This document shows, in pieces, positions 40,672 through 50,453 of a DNA stretch of 64,000 nucleotides. This DNA is from an uncultured Selenomonadales bacterium (GTDB taxonomy: Bacteria > Bacillota > Negativicutes > Selenomonadales > Selenomonadaceae): NCBI GenBank assembly GCA_946183785.1, contig CAMHCS010000006.1:1-64000 (forward strand), in the 5' to 3' direction. The translations under genes and the position numbers were made by a program. How positions within the stretch are numbered: position 1 is the stretch's first letter; the number at the start of each line of letters is the position of its first letter. Under the pieces are notes generated by a model. The model was not told the DNA's origin. It saw only the letters and a list, made by a program, of their open reading frames with translations, and did not search any database.

Positions 40672-43443
40672 TCATGATACCTGCCGCTTGACCATATCAG
40701 CAAACAGGCCCCCGCGCTTCACCAGCTCTTCATAATTTCCGCTTTCTATCAGTCGCCCTTTATCCAGTACCAGTATGCGGTCACAGTCTTTGATGGTGGA
40801 TAAGCGGTGCGCCACCACGATACGGGTGACGTGCATCTTCGTCAAGCTTCGGGTGACAATGGCCTGGGTACGATTATCGAGAGCACTGGTGGCCTCATCG
40901 AAAATCAGGATAGACGGTTTCGCCGCCAAAGCACGGGCAATTAGAATGCGCTGCCTCTGTCCCCCGCTGATATTTGAACTGCCCTCGCTGATAACCGTCT
41001 GCATTCCCATGGGCATTTTACGTATGTCCTCAGCAATGCCGACCGCCTCTGCGGCATCCCACGCATCCTCCATCGACAGAGCCGTGGTCCCTACAATATT
41101 TGTAAAGATGTCTCCGGTCATCAACTGTCCGTTTTGCAGGACCACTCCCATCTGGGCGCGAACCGAAGAAAGCGACAACTCCATTAAATCCTGTCCATCA
41201 TAATAGACAGCCCCCTGCTGTGGTTCCTCAAATCCAAGCAACAGGCGCACCAAGGTGGATTTGCCGCAGCCGCTTCGCCCCACAATGGCCACGTTCTCCC
41301 CCGCTTCGATACGAAAGCTCACGTCATGAATCACATCGGGCGTATTTTCATTGTAAGCAAAAGTGATATGACTGACTTCGACGGCGCCGGTCAGTACGTC
41401 TGCGTCGACCCTGTCCTCGTTGATTTCCGGCATGGTCTCCAGCATGGGACGAAGGTTTTCGATATGCGGCTTGATGGTGAAAAGCTGCCCCATCAGCGGC
41501 ACAAAAGAATTGATTGTCATATTCAAACTGATAAAGGCTGATTCAAAGGCTAAGAACTGGGCATAGGCAATACCGATCTCATTCTTGTTTACGACATAAA
41601 ACACGATATAGTAAAGAGCCAAGGAAAGCAGGAGCGGCTGCACGGAGCTTATGATACCGCTGTAATTCTGCCGCCACCTCATTTTCAGATTCCATTGCCA
41701 TTCCTTGCCGAAGGATTTGCTCCACAGAAGATACGCTTCTTCCTCCGCTCCCTGGATGCGGAATTTGGCCAGACCATTGAAAATCTGCTGCACGATGCTG
41801 GCCGTGTTGTTCTCCGCCTCGATCTTATTGGCCTGCAAAACCGCTGTCCCGCGGTAAATCAAAAACATAACAAAAAGGTAAACGCCCCATACCGCCAGCG
41901 CAGCCACAGTCAGCTTCAAATTGTAATATGCCATGAGCAGGAGACTCCAGAAAGAGCAAATCACATTAAATGCCGTTGCGACAAATTCCTCATTTATCAC
42001 GGTCTTAATTGCCTGCAGACTGCTCATTCTCTGCGCCATCTCGCCCGTCGGGAAACGGCGGAAGAACTTTGCGGGAAAAGTAAGCACCCGCCCCCACAAC
42101 GCGGCTTCAGTCGCCATATCCATATGGGTCGTGATTCTGAGAATCGCTATGGAACGAACCATGGCCAGCGCCGCCATGGTGAAGGCGGCTACCATGGAAA
42201 CCTGCGTGACAGTAGCCAATCCTTGCCGGTCGAGAATCGGAATGATATCCTGAAAAATAGTTTCCGTGATAACAGGCGTGATCAATGGGATTATCCCTGC
42301 CACGATGCTGGCAAAGAGAACCGCGTGCCAATCCACATTCCAGCAATGGTCGACCATAAACTTGAACAAATCCCGAACCTTCATCTGTTTTGTCGGAAAG
42401 CCCGCATAACAGGCAAAGGCCCGCTTATCTATCCTGGCCGCTACGGATTCCGTAACCTCGCAGCCGTTCGGCTCCTGCGCGCTCACCATCCGGTACTTCC
42501 CAATCTCATCAGGAACCAGCGCTACGAGATCCTTCTTTTCCCCGTAATAGCCGATCATGACCCCGCTGTCCTTCTGATGCCAATTGTCCACGAGGTCAAT
42601 GAGACGTATCTGCATATTGCCTTTCTGGATCAAACGCCGGATAAGCCCTACCTGATCAAGCTTCTTCACGACGTCCGGCGACAGGCTGATATTGCCCGTC
42701 GGCATCCCCAACGCTTTGGCGACCTTGTTGACAATAAAAGCCACCCGATCCGTTTTAGACAGATTCTCGACAGGTTCCCGATAAGCAAGCTCACGGCCGG
42801 TCAGGCTTTCCATGGCGGTTCCTAAAACCGCCTTTTTATTGTTTTCTCGCGCATTAAGCCTTTTTTCCAGTCTCTTATCCTCAGACCGAAAACGGCTGCC
42901 CAGCAGCATGGAAAAAATAGCTTCATTTTCCTCGAATTCTTCCAGAATTCCAGCTTCATCCGATTCCTTGTCCTGGAAAAGCGAGCCGTCCTGCCAACGC
43001 CTTAATTCCTCATCGCCGCCCTTATCCGCGATGAGGCGCAGCCATGGCAGTTCCATAAGCCGCCCGAACCATTGCCGCATAAGTCCTGACTGAGTCCCGA
43101 CGTCCATCCCCTGGAAAGGAATCAGGTCTATCGTTGCGTCCTCCGTGGCAAAAAGCGTTATATAGATTCGGCCAAACTCGTCATGGGACGGATACGCCGT
43201 CTCGTTTTTTCCCAACTTCATCAAAAAAATCTGTCGGAAGGAAATATCCCGCTGGCTAACCGCATAGACCTCCACGCTGCCGCTGGTCAACAGGGCAAAA
43301 ACGGTATCGTCGGTCAGGTGATAGCGCTCCCCGGCTTTAAGCTTCAAAGCCTGTTCCCTCCCTTCCTCATTCAATAGGCTCAACAGACTCTGTCTCATCT
43401 TGGTCGGACTTGTCTGCCAGGAGACGGCTGTACGGGCCGTCAT
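40672..43443 (-). CDS. NHLM-type bacteriocin exporter ABC permease/ATPase (ABC2 type)
   Basis: This protein of about 923 aa has an N-terminal cytoplasmic region of about 380 residues without a peptidase, including a cyclic-nucleotide-binding-like start and a degenerate mid-domain. Then a six-helix ABC transmembrane domain (about 390-680) and an ATPase with VGRSGCGKSTLVRL, NISGGQRQRILIARAL and LIFDEATSALD follow. The layout is that of the second NHLM (nitrile hydratase leader microcin) ABC protein, which pairs with the C39-bearing one. An internal ATG at 43398 could be the real start, which would cut the overlap with the upstream gene. Confidence 0.88.
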   Translation of the reverse strand: MTARTAVSWQTSPTKMRQSLLSLLNEEGREQALKLKAGERYHLTDDTVFALLTSGSVEVYAVSQRDISFRQIFLMKLGKNETAYPSHDEFGRIYITLFATEDATIDLIPFQGMDVGTQSGLMRQWFGRLMELPWLRLIADKGGDEELRRWQDGSLFQDKESDEAGILEEFEENEAIFSMLLGSRFRSEDKRLEKRLNARENNKKAVLGTAMESLTGRELAYREPVENLSKTDRVAFIVNKVAKALGMPTGNISLSPDVVKKLDQVGLIRRLIQKGNMQIRLIDLVDNWHQKDSGVMIGYYGEKKDLVALVPDEIGKYRMVSAQEPNGCEVTESVAARIDKRAFACYAGFPTKQMKVRDLFKFMVDHCWNVDWHAVLFASIVAGIIPLITPVITETIFQDIIPILDRQGLATVTQVSMVAAFTMAALAMVRSIAILRITTHMDMATEAALWGRVLTFPAKFFRRFPTGEMAQRMSSLQAIKTVINEEFVATAFNVICSFWSLLLMAYYNLKLTVAALAVWGVYLFVMFLIYRGTAVLQANKIEAENNTASIVQQIFNGLAKFRIQGAEEEAYLLWSKSFGKEWQWNLKMRWRQNYSGIISSVQPLLLSLALYYIVFYVVNKNEIGIAYAQFLAFESAFISLNMTINSFVPLMGQLFTIKPHIENLRPMLETMPEINEDRVDADVLTGAVEVSHITFAYNENTPDVIHDVSFRIEAGENVAIVGRSGCGKSTLVRLLLGFEEPQQGAVYYDGQDLMELSLSSVRAQMGVVLQNGQLMTGDIFTNIVGTTALSMEDAWDAAEAVGIAEDIRKMPMGMQTVISEGSSNISGGQRQRILIARALAAKPSILIFDEATSALDNRTQAIVTRSLTKMHVTRIVVAHRLSTIKDCDRILVLDKGRLIESGNYEELVKRGGLFADMVKRQVS

Positions 43444-45598
43444 GCTGTATCATGTCCCGATGGGTGCCTCGTTCCACCACCCGGCCCTGATTCAGCACGA
43501 TGATTTCATCGGCGTCCCGTATCGTGGACAGTCGATGGGCGACAATAAAACAGGAGCAGCCCCTTCGCCGTATGTTTTCCAGTATCACCTGCTCGGTCAC
43601 AGGATCAAGGGCGCTGGTGGCTTCGTCCAAAACCAGAAGCGACGGATTCACGGCCAGTGCGCGAGCAATTTCCAAACGCTGCCGCTGGCCGCCGGAAAAA
43701 TTCAGTCCGCCCTCGGACACTTTGGCCTCGTACCCGCCGTCCAACCGCAGAATGTCCTCATGGATGCATGCATCCATGGCCGCCTGTATAATATCGCTGC
43801 GACGCAGGGAGTTATCAAACAAAGATATATTTTCCCGTACGGTGCCTGTAAGCTGAAATATATCCTGATCGACGGCAGACAAAGATCCCACGATCACGCG
43901 GCGCGGAATCTCCCGCCGATTCACACCGTCAAACAATACCTCCCCGGACCACTCTTCATATAAGCCGGTGAGAATCTTGGCCAACGTCGACTTGCCGCTG
44001 CCGCTGTATCCCACAATGGCTACCCAGTGTCCCGGTTCCAGGTGCACGTTGAAATTTTCCAGAAGAGGCGGTTCCATCGGGCTATACCCGAAGGTAACAT
44101 TTTTGAATTCCACTTCGCCGGAAAGCCGCGAAGAGGGAAACTTCATTTCGCGGTCCGCCGGGGGATAGTTCAAACTGTCGATCTCATAGCGGCGTACATC
44201 GTCCAGACGCTGCATCTGCGTCTCCGTGGACTGCAATACCGAGCCCAGAAGAATCATCTTGTTGACAGGTTCCTGGAAACTATCCATGAGCTTTTGGAAC
44301 GCCATAAAGATACCGGCCGTCATGACGCCTTCCATGATGGAAAAGCCTCCCAATGTCATGATGATAGCCGCGTTGAGTCCGTTCACCAGCGTGGGAAGAA
44401 CCGAAGCCGTCAGGGACCAGATCTGCACCTCTTGGACTCCCAGCAACACCTTGGCATGATATCCCGCCCACTTGGAAAAGAAATCACTCTCATTGCCGTT
44501 GGCCTTGATGCTCTCTATCATCATCAGACCGTTCACCACGGTGCCGAACTCCTTGCCCTGGTCCTGCTGGATGCGCGTGTTCATATCCGTGAGCTTGCGC
44601 CGCAGCAGAAGGAAAACCGCGAAATCCACCAGACTAAGCCCCACGCCGATGACAGTCAAGGACACGCTGTATTGCAGCAGCAACAAAAGGTAAAAAACGG
44701 CCACCAAAAAATCCAATGCCACCGTGGCCGCAGAGTTCGCCAACACGTTGGCCACCGATTCATTGAACGCTATGCGTCCCGCGATTTCCGCCGAATACCG
44801 CTGCTGGAAAAAAGTGATTGGCAGCCTGAGCACATGCCAAAAGAAGCTGGACGAATCCGCCAGCGTCAATTTTTCCTGCCATCGGGTAAGAACCATCGCG
44901 CGCAAATAAATCATAGCCAGACTGAGACACAGGGATATTCCCATAGCTATGCACAGGTTGGACATCCAATCCGGCCGCTTGCCCGTCAGAATATCATCGA
45001 TAAAAATCTGATTGAACACAGGGGAAGCCAGACCGGGAAAAATCAGCCCCAGTCCGATGAGCATCGCGAAAATCATAGCCCACTTATCTTCCATCAATTT
45101 AGCGGACACGGCTCTGACTATGCTGTAGCGCTGCCCTGCCCGCTCAAAATCGGCCGCAGGCCTTACCCAAAGGGCTACCCCCGTGTAGGAAGTACGAAAC
45201 TCCTCCCACGGCACCTCCCTGCGCCCCATGGCCGGATCATTCAGATAAGCGACGCCGTCTATGATTCCTTCCAGCACTACAAAATGGTTGAATTCCCAAT
45301 GGAGAATCAAGGGGAAATCTTCCTGTTGTTTAGTCAAGAGCTTGTCGGCAGGCCATCGATAGCCTTTCGCCGTGCAATTGCGGTTTTCGGCTGCCTGCAA
45401 AATGCAGTACGCATTTGAACCGTCACGGTTTACCCCGCATTCCTGCCGCATTTTTTCCAAAGGAATCCACAGACCATAGTGGGCTAATACCATAGCCAAT
45501 GACGCCGCTCCGCATTCGGTTGCTTCCATCTGCAGTATGGTAGGTACCTTCACCCGGGGTCCCTGAGAGCGCCAGAGCCGTAGAATTCTATCCAGCAT
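43367..45598 (-). CDS. NHLM-type peptidase-containing ABC exporter (C39 protease)
   Basis: This 743-aa transporter has an N-terminal C39 protease: Q23 and C29 in LQMEATECGAASLAM, H105 in HWEFNHFVVLEG and D121 in LNDPAMG form the usual set. A six-helix membrane domain and an ATPase ([42 protein letters not shown]) follow. The protease should cut the Nif11 leaders after the double Gly during export. It starts four bp after the HlyD-like gene stop. Confidence 0.93.
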   Translation of the reverse strand: MLDRILRLWRSQGPRVKVPTILQMEATECGAASLAMVLAHYGLWIPLEKMRQECGVNRDGSNAYCILQAAENRNCTAKGYRWPADKLLTKQQEDFPLILHWEFNHFVVLEGIIDGVAYLNDPAMGRREVPWEEFRTSYTGVALWVRPAADFERAGQRYSIVRAVSAKLMEDKWAMIFAMLIGLGLIFPGLASPVFNQIFIDDILTGKRPDWMSNLCIAMGISLCLSLAMIYLRAMVLTRWQEKLTLADSSSFFWHVLRLPITFFQQRYSAEIAGRIAFNESVANVLANSAATVALDFLVAVFYLLLLLQYSVSLTVIGVGLSLVDFAVFLLLRRKLTDMNTRIQQDQGKEFGTVVNGLMMIESIKANGNESDFFSKWAGYHAKVLLGVQEVQIWSLTASVLPTLVNGLNAAIIMTLGGFSIMEGVMTAGIFMAFQKLMDSFQEPVNKMILLGSVLQSTETQMQRLDDVRRYEIDSLNYPPADREMKFPSSRLSGEVEFKNVTFGYSPMEPPLLENFNVHLEPGHWVAIVGYSGSGKSTLAKILTGLYEEWSGEVLFDGVNRREIPRRVIVGSLSAVDQDIFQLTGTVRENISLFDNSLRRSDIIQAAMDACIHEDILRLDGGYEAKVSEGGLNFSGGQRQRLEIARALAVNPSLLVLDEATSALDPVTEQVILENIRRRGCSCFIVAHRLSTIRDADEIIVLNQGRVVERGTHRDMIQHDGPYSRLLADKSDQDETESVEPIE

Positions 45599-45602
45599 CC
45601 GA

Positions 45603-46565
45603 TCACCTGCTTCTCAGCCACTGACTGGCTTTATAAAACACGTGCTCAATAGGGGGACGTCGTTCAATGACAATGGAGCCGGTGACAAAACTGCCTGCCG
45701 TAATGGGCTTATGTTCTCCCACCACGCTGGTCCAGAGATATCCCGACTCCGAATTCTCGTCCTTCACCAACTCAAACTTGACTTCCATCAACGCGCTGTT
45801 CTGGGTCTGCTGAATCCATTGCGCCAGTTGGGCGTTTCCCAAACCCTGCTCCACCACTTGAGCCGGTACGGGATATTGGGATACGGAACGTACAATGCCA
45901 ACTAAGCTCCCGGACTGCGACACATCCACGCCATTAGGCGCCAGCTGGATATCCATGCCCGGTTCCACCCGCTTCCCCTTATCCACAGGTATATACAGCA
46001 AGCCGGTCAATTCCTCCCGGTCCTGCGTCAGACGGATAGTACAGATAGGGCGCCCCGCTTCGATAACGCTTCCCTTTTCTACCATAACTTCATCTACGAT
46101 GCCGTCATAGTCGCTGTAAAGATTCTCCGCAACGTTTTGCTGTTCTTTCTTTGCCCCATATTGGTAAACACGCTCCATGGCGTTGCGGTCATCCGTCGCC
46201 AACCCCATCCCGTACTTTGCCATACGAGTATCGGCTAACTGGTCGGCCTGCTCCAATTGGGCGATTAAATCCCCGCGCTTCACCTTGCTGCCATTTTTTA
46301 CAAAAATCTTCTTCAGCTTACCGGGAGAAATATGGGAAATATTTACGATTCCGGCAGAGTCTAAAATCAATCCCATACCGTCGGCCTTTACGGTGAACGC
46401 CCCGAAAATCGACCAAATCAGCACCGAAACGAGCAGAACCCCTATGGCCGCAAGGCTCATCCATCCCACGGGCGTGGTTACCGGCAGCATCATATCCAGC
46501 CGTTCCGGGGAACGCAATTTGTCCAAGGCTTCTTCGCTGAAAATTTCCGAATTATCTGCAGGCAT
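45603..46565 (-). CDS. NHLM bacteriocin system secretion protein (HlyD family)
   Basis: This 320-aa adaptor has one transmembrane helix (about 33-55), a lipoyl-like half near 80-110 (SPGKLKKIFVKNGSKVKRGDLIAQL), no long coiled coil, and a barrel domain. The N-terminal FSEEALDKLRSPERLDMML is typical of NHLM HlyD-like proteins. The gene overlaps the next adaptor gene by one base (TGATG-type), so both are co-translated. It should link the ABC pair to the outer membrane channel. Confidence 0.9.
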   Translation of the reverse strand: MPADNSEIFSEEALDKLRSPERLDMMLPVTTPVGWMSLAAIGVLLVSVLIWSIFGAFTVKADGMGLILDSAGIVNISHISPGKLKKIFVKNGSKVKRGDLIAQLEQADQLADTRMAKYGMGLATDDRNAMERVYQYGAKKEQQNVAENLYSDYDGIVDEVMVEKGSVIEAGRPICTIRLTQDREELTGLLYIPVDKGKRVEPGMDIQLAPNGVDVSQSGSLVGIVRSVSQYPVPAQVVEQGLGNAQLAQWIQQTQNSALMEVKFELVKDENSESGYLWTSVVGEHKPITAGSFVTGSIVIERRPPIEHVFYKASQWLRSR

Positions 46566-47794
46566 CAGTTTTCCCTTCCTTCCTCCAGTTTTACCTCGGC
46601 CTTCATTCCATTCTCCAACCCCTCGACGTCGGATATGATCACGATCTCCCCCTCCGCGATACCGGAAAGGATTTCCACATATTCCCCGTCATCGATCCCT
46701 GCGGCTACAGTACGACGCTCAAGCGCGCCATCCGTTCCCAGAACGAATGCTTCCGTACGGGAAAGATCCAACGCCGAGAGCGGTACTGTCAATCCCCTGT
46801 GGGAAATATTGGATCGTACCACCAGATTGTTGTAATTTTGAGGCTCCAGTAATCCCGCGCGGTTGTCCACCTCAAAAAACACCGTCCGCATAGCGGCCGT
46901 CTCCTGGAGATCGGGTGAGATACTCAAGATACGCGCCGTAAGGCTCTGCCTCGCTCCGGCGTTGCCGGCAACGTATTTCGTGTCGTAAACCTTGGCAAAA
47001 TCGCTTCGGCTGAAGTCCAGACTGGCATTCTGCCCCACCGCTACTCCCTTTGCCAATACGTCTTCCAATGGCAGGGAAAAATAAAGCCGACGAAAGTTTC
47101 CTACCAATGCCAAAGGCGTTCCCGCATTGACATAAGAACCCAGCTGTTTGTAAATGAGCAGAACATCCCCCTCGATGGGAGCCTGTACCTGTGTATGATC
47201 GCTGTCGATAAGCAGTTGTTCCAACTGCGCCGTCAGAATATCCCTTTGGGCAATCGCCTGTTCCTGTAGGACCTGTGCTTCCTTATAACCGGCCGCCACT
47301 TCCTCAAACTTCTGCGGGGTAACTGCGTCCCTGGCCCGAAGCCTCTCATAGCGGCCGTAATCATTTTCCGCTTTAGCCAATCCTGCTTCAGCTTTTGCGA
47401 TATCGCTCTCGGCCTTCAGGATTTCAATCTCCGCCTGTCGAATTTTGCCGGGCAGCTGCTCATTGACCAGCCGAAACAAGATCTGCCCCTGCTTCACATG
47501 ATCGCTTTTGTGGACTTCAACCGCACTTATGCGCCCGTCCACAAGGGCAATGGCGTCGGTCATTTCATTTGAATAAAGATGGACTGTGTCCAGGGCCAGC
47601 CGCATTTTAATATCCTGCACCTTCGCCCTGGCGCCGTGCAGCGTCAGTTTCTTGTCTGCCGTACGGCTCTTGATATTGCTCTCTCCGGCCTGATTCAAAT
47701 AAGCGCCGTAGGAAATGACGACAACCACGATGCCCAAAACGACGCCCAAAGCAATAAGAAATATTTTTTTCACCGGTCCATCACCACTCCTCAT
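46565..47794 (-). CDS. RND-type periplasmic adaptor (membrane fusion protein)
   Basis: This 409-aa protein has an N-terminal helix (about 9-30), a lipoyl half-motif (DGRISAVEVHKSDHVKQGQILFRL), a coiled-coil hairpin (about 115-190), the second lipoyl half (APIEGDVLLIYKQLGSYVNAGTPLALVG), a beta-barrel and a membrane-proximal domain. It is the AcrA/HlyD kind normally paired with TolC. Two different adaptors in one operon is unusual. A GTG at 47773 with GGAGTGG in front is an alternative start. Confidence 0.85.
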   Translation of the reverse strand: MRSGDGPVKKIFLIALGVVLGIVVVVISYGAYLNQAGESNIKSRTADKKLTLHGARAKVQDIKMRLALDTVHLYSNEMTDAIALVDGRISAVEVHKSDHVKQGQILFRLVNEQLPGKIRQAEIEILKAESDIAKAEAGLAKAENDYGRYERLRARDAVTPQKFEEVAAGYKEAQVLQEQAIAQRDILTAQLEQLLIDSDHTQVQAPIEGDVLLIYKQLGSYVNAGTPLALVGNFRRLYFSLPLEDVLAKGVAVGQNASLDFSRSDFAKVYDTKYVAGNAGARQSLTARILSISPDLQETAAMRTVFFEVDNRAGLLEPQNYNNLVVRSNISHRGLTVPLSALDLSRTEAFVLGTDGALERRTVAAGIDDGEYVEILSGIAEGEIVIISDVEGLENGMKAEVKLEEGREN

Positions 47795-47950
47795 AAAAAC
47801 AGGAAATATTCTCCTCCTGGCCGCAATTCTTTCGGAGATTTGGCTTTCTGCCCGCGTCGGATACTATTTGCCGCCGCATCGCTGTATAAGCCGTCCGGCG
47901 TCCTTCACGGTTAAAAGAATACCCCGCGCCTCCCGGCGGTGAAAAATTTC

Positions 47951-49834
47951 TCAGATCGTTGACGCCAATGGGCATTTGCTGCCTTCCATCTCAAAAACGC
48001 CCCGGAAATCCCATGTCACGGCCTGACAGGGAATGCAATGATTCTTATTTCGGCATCCGCCGCATATTTCGTCCTTCCTGTCCTCAACCGTCCGCAATTC
48101 CTGTAGTACGGGGGATTTTTGCCAATAATCCGTCAGGGAGTTATATCTCTCCCGTTGCCTGTGGAGATGACGGCATGGAGTGAGATATCCATCCACGCTG
48201 ACGCTGAACCCGTCGCGTCCTGCGCCGCAGCCTCGGCCAATCCCGGCGTTCAGGTTGCAGAAAAACCGCTGCCCCAGGATAGCCCGCAGCTGTGAGAAGC
48301 ACTCCTCGGCCGACAGTTCCACTCTTCCCTTGTAGCTCTTGATTTGCTTGGCAATTTCAATTACTTGTGGGCCGCTGGGCGCACTGGCAAGATTCTTCAT
48401 TTTGTCCGGCTTGAACATCATAACGGCAATCGATCGTACCTGATACTCCTCCGCCAATTTTATCATATTCGGGAAATCAAAGGAATTGAAAGAATGCATG
48501 ACCCAGTTGATGACCGTTCTCTCATACCCTATATCCCGCAGATTATGCAGGGTGCGAATGGCAAGCTCGTAGCCGTCGCGGCTTTGGGAATTGATCTCCC
48601 GCGTGCTGCCGTTCAGCGAAACGCAGATATCAGCCACGCCGCAATCTATAAGTGATTTCAGCCTATCCTTTTCCGCACCGTAACCGGAGACGGCTATATT
48701 CGCCTCCATTCCCAGGCGGCTGCTCTCGGCCACAAGCTCAGCCAGATGAGGATAGCACAAAGTCTCGCCGCCGCTCAGGTTTACTGTTTTTACCCCGCTG
48801 CGGGCGGCCTCTCTTATCCAGAACAGCGCCGTCTCCATTTCCATGTCCTGCCCACCCGATAAGTCACAATAACACTGAGGGCATCTGAGGGGACACTTCG
48901 TCGTCAGTTCCAGGTTCATCAAAGTCGGCGCCGCATAAGCGCGGAAATCGTGCTGGTAATGCACATTCCCCTGCCGCAGATAAGCCCTGGCCGCTGTCAC
49001 ACAGCCATCCTGGAAAGTCAGCCTGAAACGGGATATGTCGTTTTGTATATAAGGGCTGAACTGCGGAAATTCATCCACGAACCGAAGCACGTCCTGCCGT
49101 TTGCCGTCCACACAGAGTCCAATGCCTTTCAAGAACTCCAGTAACCGTGAAATCGTCGCCGTATGTTTATTGGGGGGACCAAAATAAATGCCGATTTTCC
49201 GTGAAACGCCCTCCGGACAGACGTCAAAAACCACGATGAACCGCCCCCGCTCACTGAAGGGCCCCAATCTGCACAAAAGCGCATCCAAGGCTGAAACATC
49301 GCCGTCCCATCCAAGATCCCCCAAACAGGATAAGACCGCCTCCCTTTCCATATCGTTCAGGACTAGGCGCAGGAAACCGTCCATCCCACGGCCCTGCATG
49401 GAGCCGACCTGCAAGATCCGTTGCCCGCGAAAAAATACAATCTCCGCACAGCGAAGCAGAACAGGGCGCACCGCCTCCAAAGTTTCCGGGGATACAATTT
49501 CCGACAGCAGGGAATCGCACATCTCGCTTAGCGAGGAAACATTCTCCACACGCGAAACATCAAAAAAGAAACAGGGGCGTATCGGCATCGCCGAACACGC
49601 CTCATCATCTAATTCCAGCCATAATTCATTACCGAAAGGCGTCTTCCGGTCCAGACGTATGGAATAGCCACAGCCTTTTTCCTCTTTTGAAAGGCACACC
49701 TCCAAAATTGTTTCCGACGTTTCTTTATCCCCGAATTGTTGCCGTACATTTTCCCAGCCGCGACGGCATCCATCGTCAAATAAATTCTCATAGGTTTTCT
49801 GCCCGAGATAATCCAGGCACTCCTTTACCAGCAT
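47951..49834 (-). CDS. Radical SAM/SPASM peptide maturase with ~300-aa N-terminal extension
   Basis: This 627-aa enzyme has the radical SAM cluster motif CPLRCPQC (Cys 314, 318, 321; CxxxCxxC), followed by LSGGETLCYPHL and IAVSGYG. The C-terminal SPASM-like region has CGAGRDGFSVSVDGYLTPCRHLHRQ, then CGGCRNKNHCIPC with a final Cys near the end, giving ligands for auxiliary clusters. The first 300 residues are Cys-rich and not recognised; the segment before the core (FRLTFQDGCVTAARAYL) hints at a precursor-interacting domain. The reaction (epimerisation, cross-link or other) cannot be read from sequence. The start is the ATG at 49834, 12 bases after GGAGG. Confidence 0.88.
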   Translation of the reverse strand: MLVKECLDYLGQKTYENLFDDGCRRGWENVRQQFGDKETSETILEVCLSKEEKGCGYSIRLDRKTPFGNELWLELDDEACSAMPIRPCFFFDVSRVENVSSLSEMCDSLLSEIVSPETLEAVRPVLLRCAEIVFFRGQRILQVGSMQGRGMDGFLRLVLNDMEREAVLSCLGDLGWDGDVSALDALLCRLGPFSERGRFIVVFDVCPEGVSRKIGIYFGPPNKHTATISRLLEFLKGIGLCVDGKRQDVLRFVDEFPQFSPYIQNDISRFRLTFQDGCVTAARAYLRQGNVHYQHDFRAYAAPTLMNLELTTKCPLRCPQCYCDLSGGQDMEMETALFWIREAARSGVKTVNLSGGETLCYPHLAELVAESSRLGMEANIAVSGYGAEKDRLKSLIDCGVADICVSLNGSTREINSQSRDGYELAIRTLHNLRDIGYERTVINWVMHSFNSFDFPNMIKLAEEYQVRSIAVMMFKPDKMKNLASAPSGPQVIEIAKQIKSYKGRVELSAEECFSQLRAILGQRFFCNLNAGIGRGCGAGRDGFSVSVDGYLTPCRHLHRQRERYNSLTDYWQKSPVLQELRTVEDRKDEICGGCRNKNHCIPCQAVTWDFRGVFEMEGSKCPLASTI

Positions 49835-49944
49835 CGAAAACCATTCCCTCCGTAGAACCCCTGTCTTCGTTCATCGTTTCCGCCGTCCAGGGTCCTGTTC
49901 CGTATCTGTCCGTTCCTTCGCCATAAATCTGCCTCTCGCCGCAA

Positions 49945-49987
49945 CAGAACTCCGGCGCAGAGGAATATCCTTTGCCCCGGAGTTCTG
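49945..49987 (-). promoter_or_regulatory. Intercistronic hairpin between precursor genes and the radical SAM gene
   Basis: CAGAACTCCGG (49945-49955) and CCGGAGTTCTG (49977-49987) form a perfect 11-bp stem with a 21-nt loop. No T-run follows on the minus strand. It could slow or protect the transcript so that precursor mRNA exceeds enzyme mRNA. Confidence 0.45.
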
Positions 49988-50090
49988 CGAAGCGGGGCAG
50001 CACAATCATGATCCGCACGATCGAGCAACCCGTACTTTCCCAACGGCGCTTTTTAATTGTTTGCCTGTCGCACAAGGAGCGTTCCCTTTG

Positions 50091-50426
50091 TCACCAACGA
50101 CGGCGGTGGTTCCTTGTACACGTATCTACACACCTAGCACTGGCTGCAACTGCGGCGATAGCAGAGCCAATGCCAAATATTATGGCAGGAACAACACAAC
50201 CGCCTGACACAGCCTTCAGACGGTCTTTGCCAAGCTCCTCGCCGCCCTCCACCTGCCGAACTATTTCCTCCCACATGGCGTTGATTTCTTCCACCGAGAC
50301 TTCGGCGCCTTTGTCCTTCAATGCCTGCTGCACTTCCTCCGCAGTCTCCATCTCCAAGATTTTTTCAACGAACGCTTGATCGGACAACACTTCCTTTAAT
50401 TTTTCCGCACGCTGTTCATCTGTCAT
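50091..50426 (-). CDS. Nif11-leader RiPP precursor peptide 1
   Basis: This 111-aa precursor has a 76-residue Nif11-type leader (KLKEVLSDQAFVEKIL, AEEVQQALKDKG, VEEINAMWEEI) ending in LKAVSGG at 75-76. The predicted core (77-111, 35 aa) starts with Cys, is hydrophobic and Ala/Gly/Ile-rich, has Cys at 77, 99 and 103, and ends NHRRRW. The leader should be cut by the C39 exporter. The start is ATG after GGAGG. It is the nearest of the three precursor genes to the radical SAM gene. Confidence 0.9.
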   Translation of the reverse strand: MTDEQRAEKLKEVLSDQAFVEKILEMETAEEVQQALKDKGAEVSVEEINAMWEEIVRQVEGGEELGKDRLKAVSGGCVVPAIIFGIGSAIAAVAASARCVDTCTRNHRRRW

Positions 50427-50453
50427 GATCGCTTTCCTCCTTTGATTATTGTT

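Noticed and set aside
47781-47975. A 64-codon minus-strand reading frame between the radical SAM gene and the RND-type adaptor
   Set aside because: It begins inside the radical SAM gene, overlaps the adaptor start, and has atypical composition; more likely an untranslated gap.
49788-50075. A 95-codon minus-strand reading frame between precursor 1 and the radical SAM gene
   Set aside because: It overlaps the radical SAM start in another frame, has no Nif11-like or other family pattern, and spans the intercistronic hairpin; a ribosome site at its start is weak.
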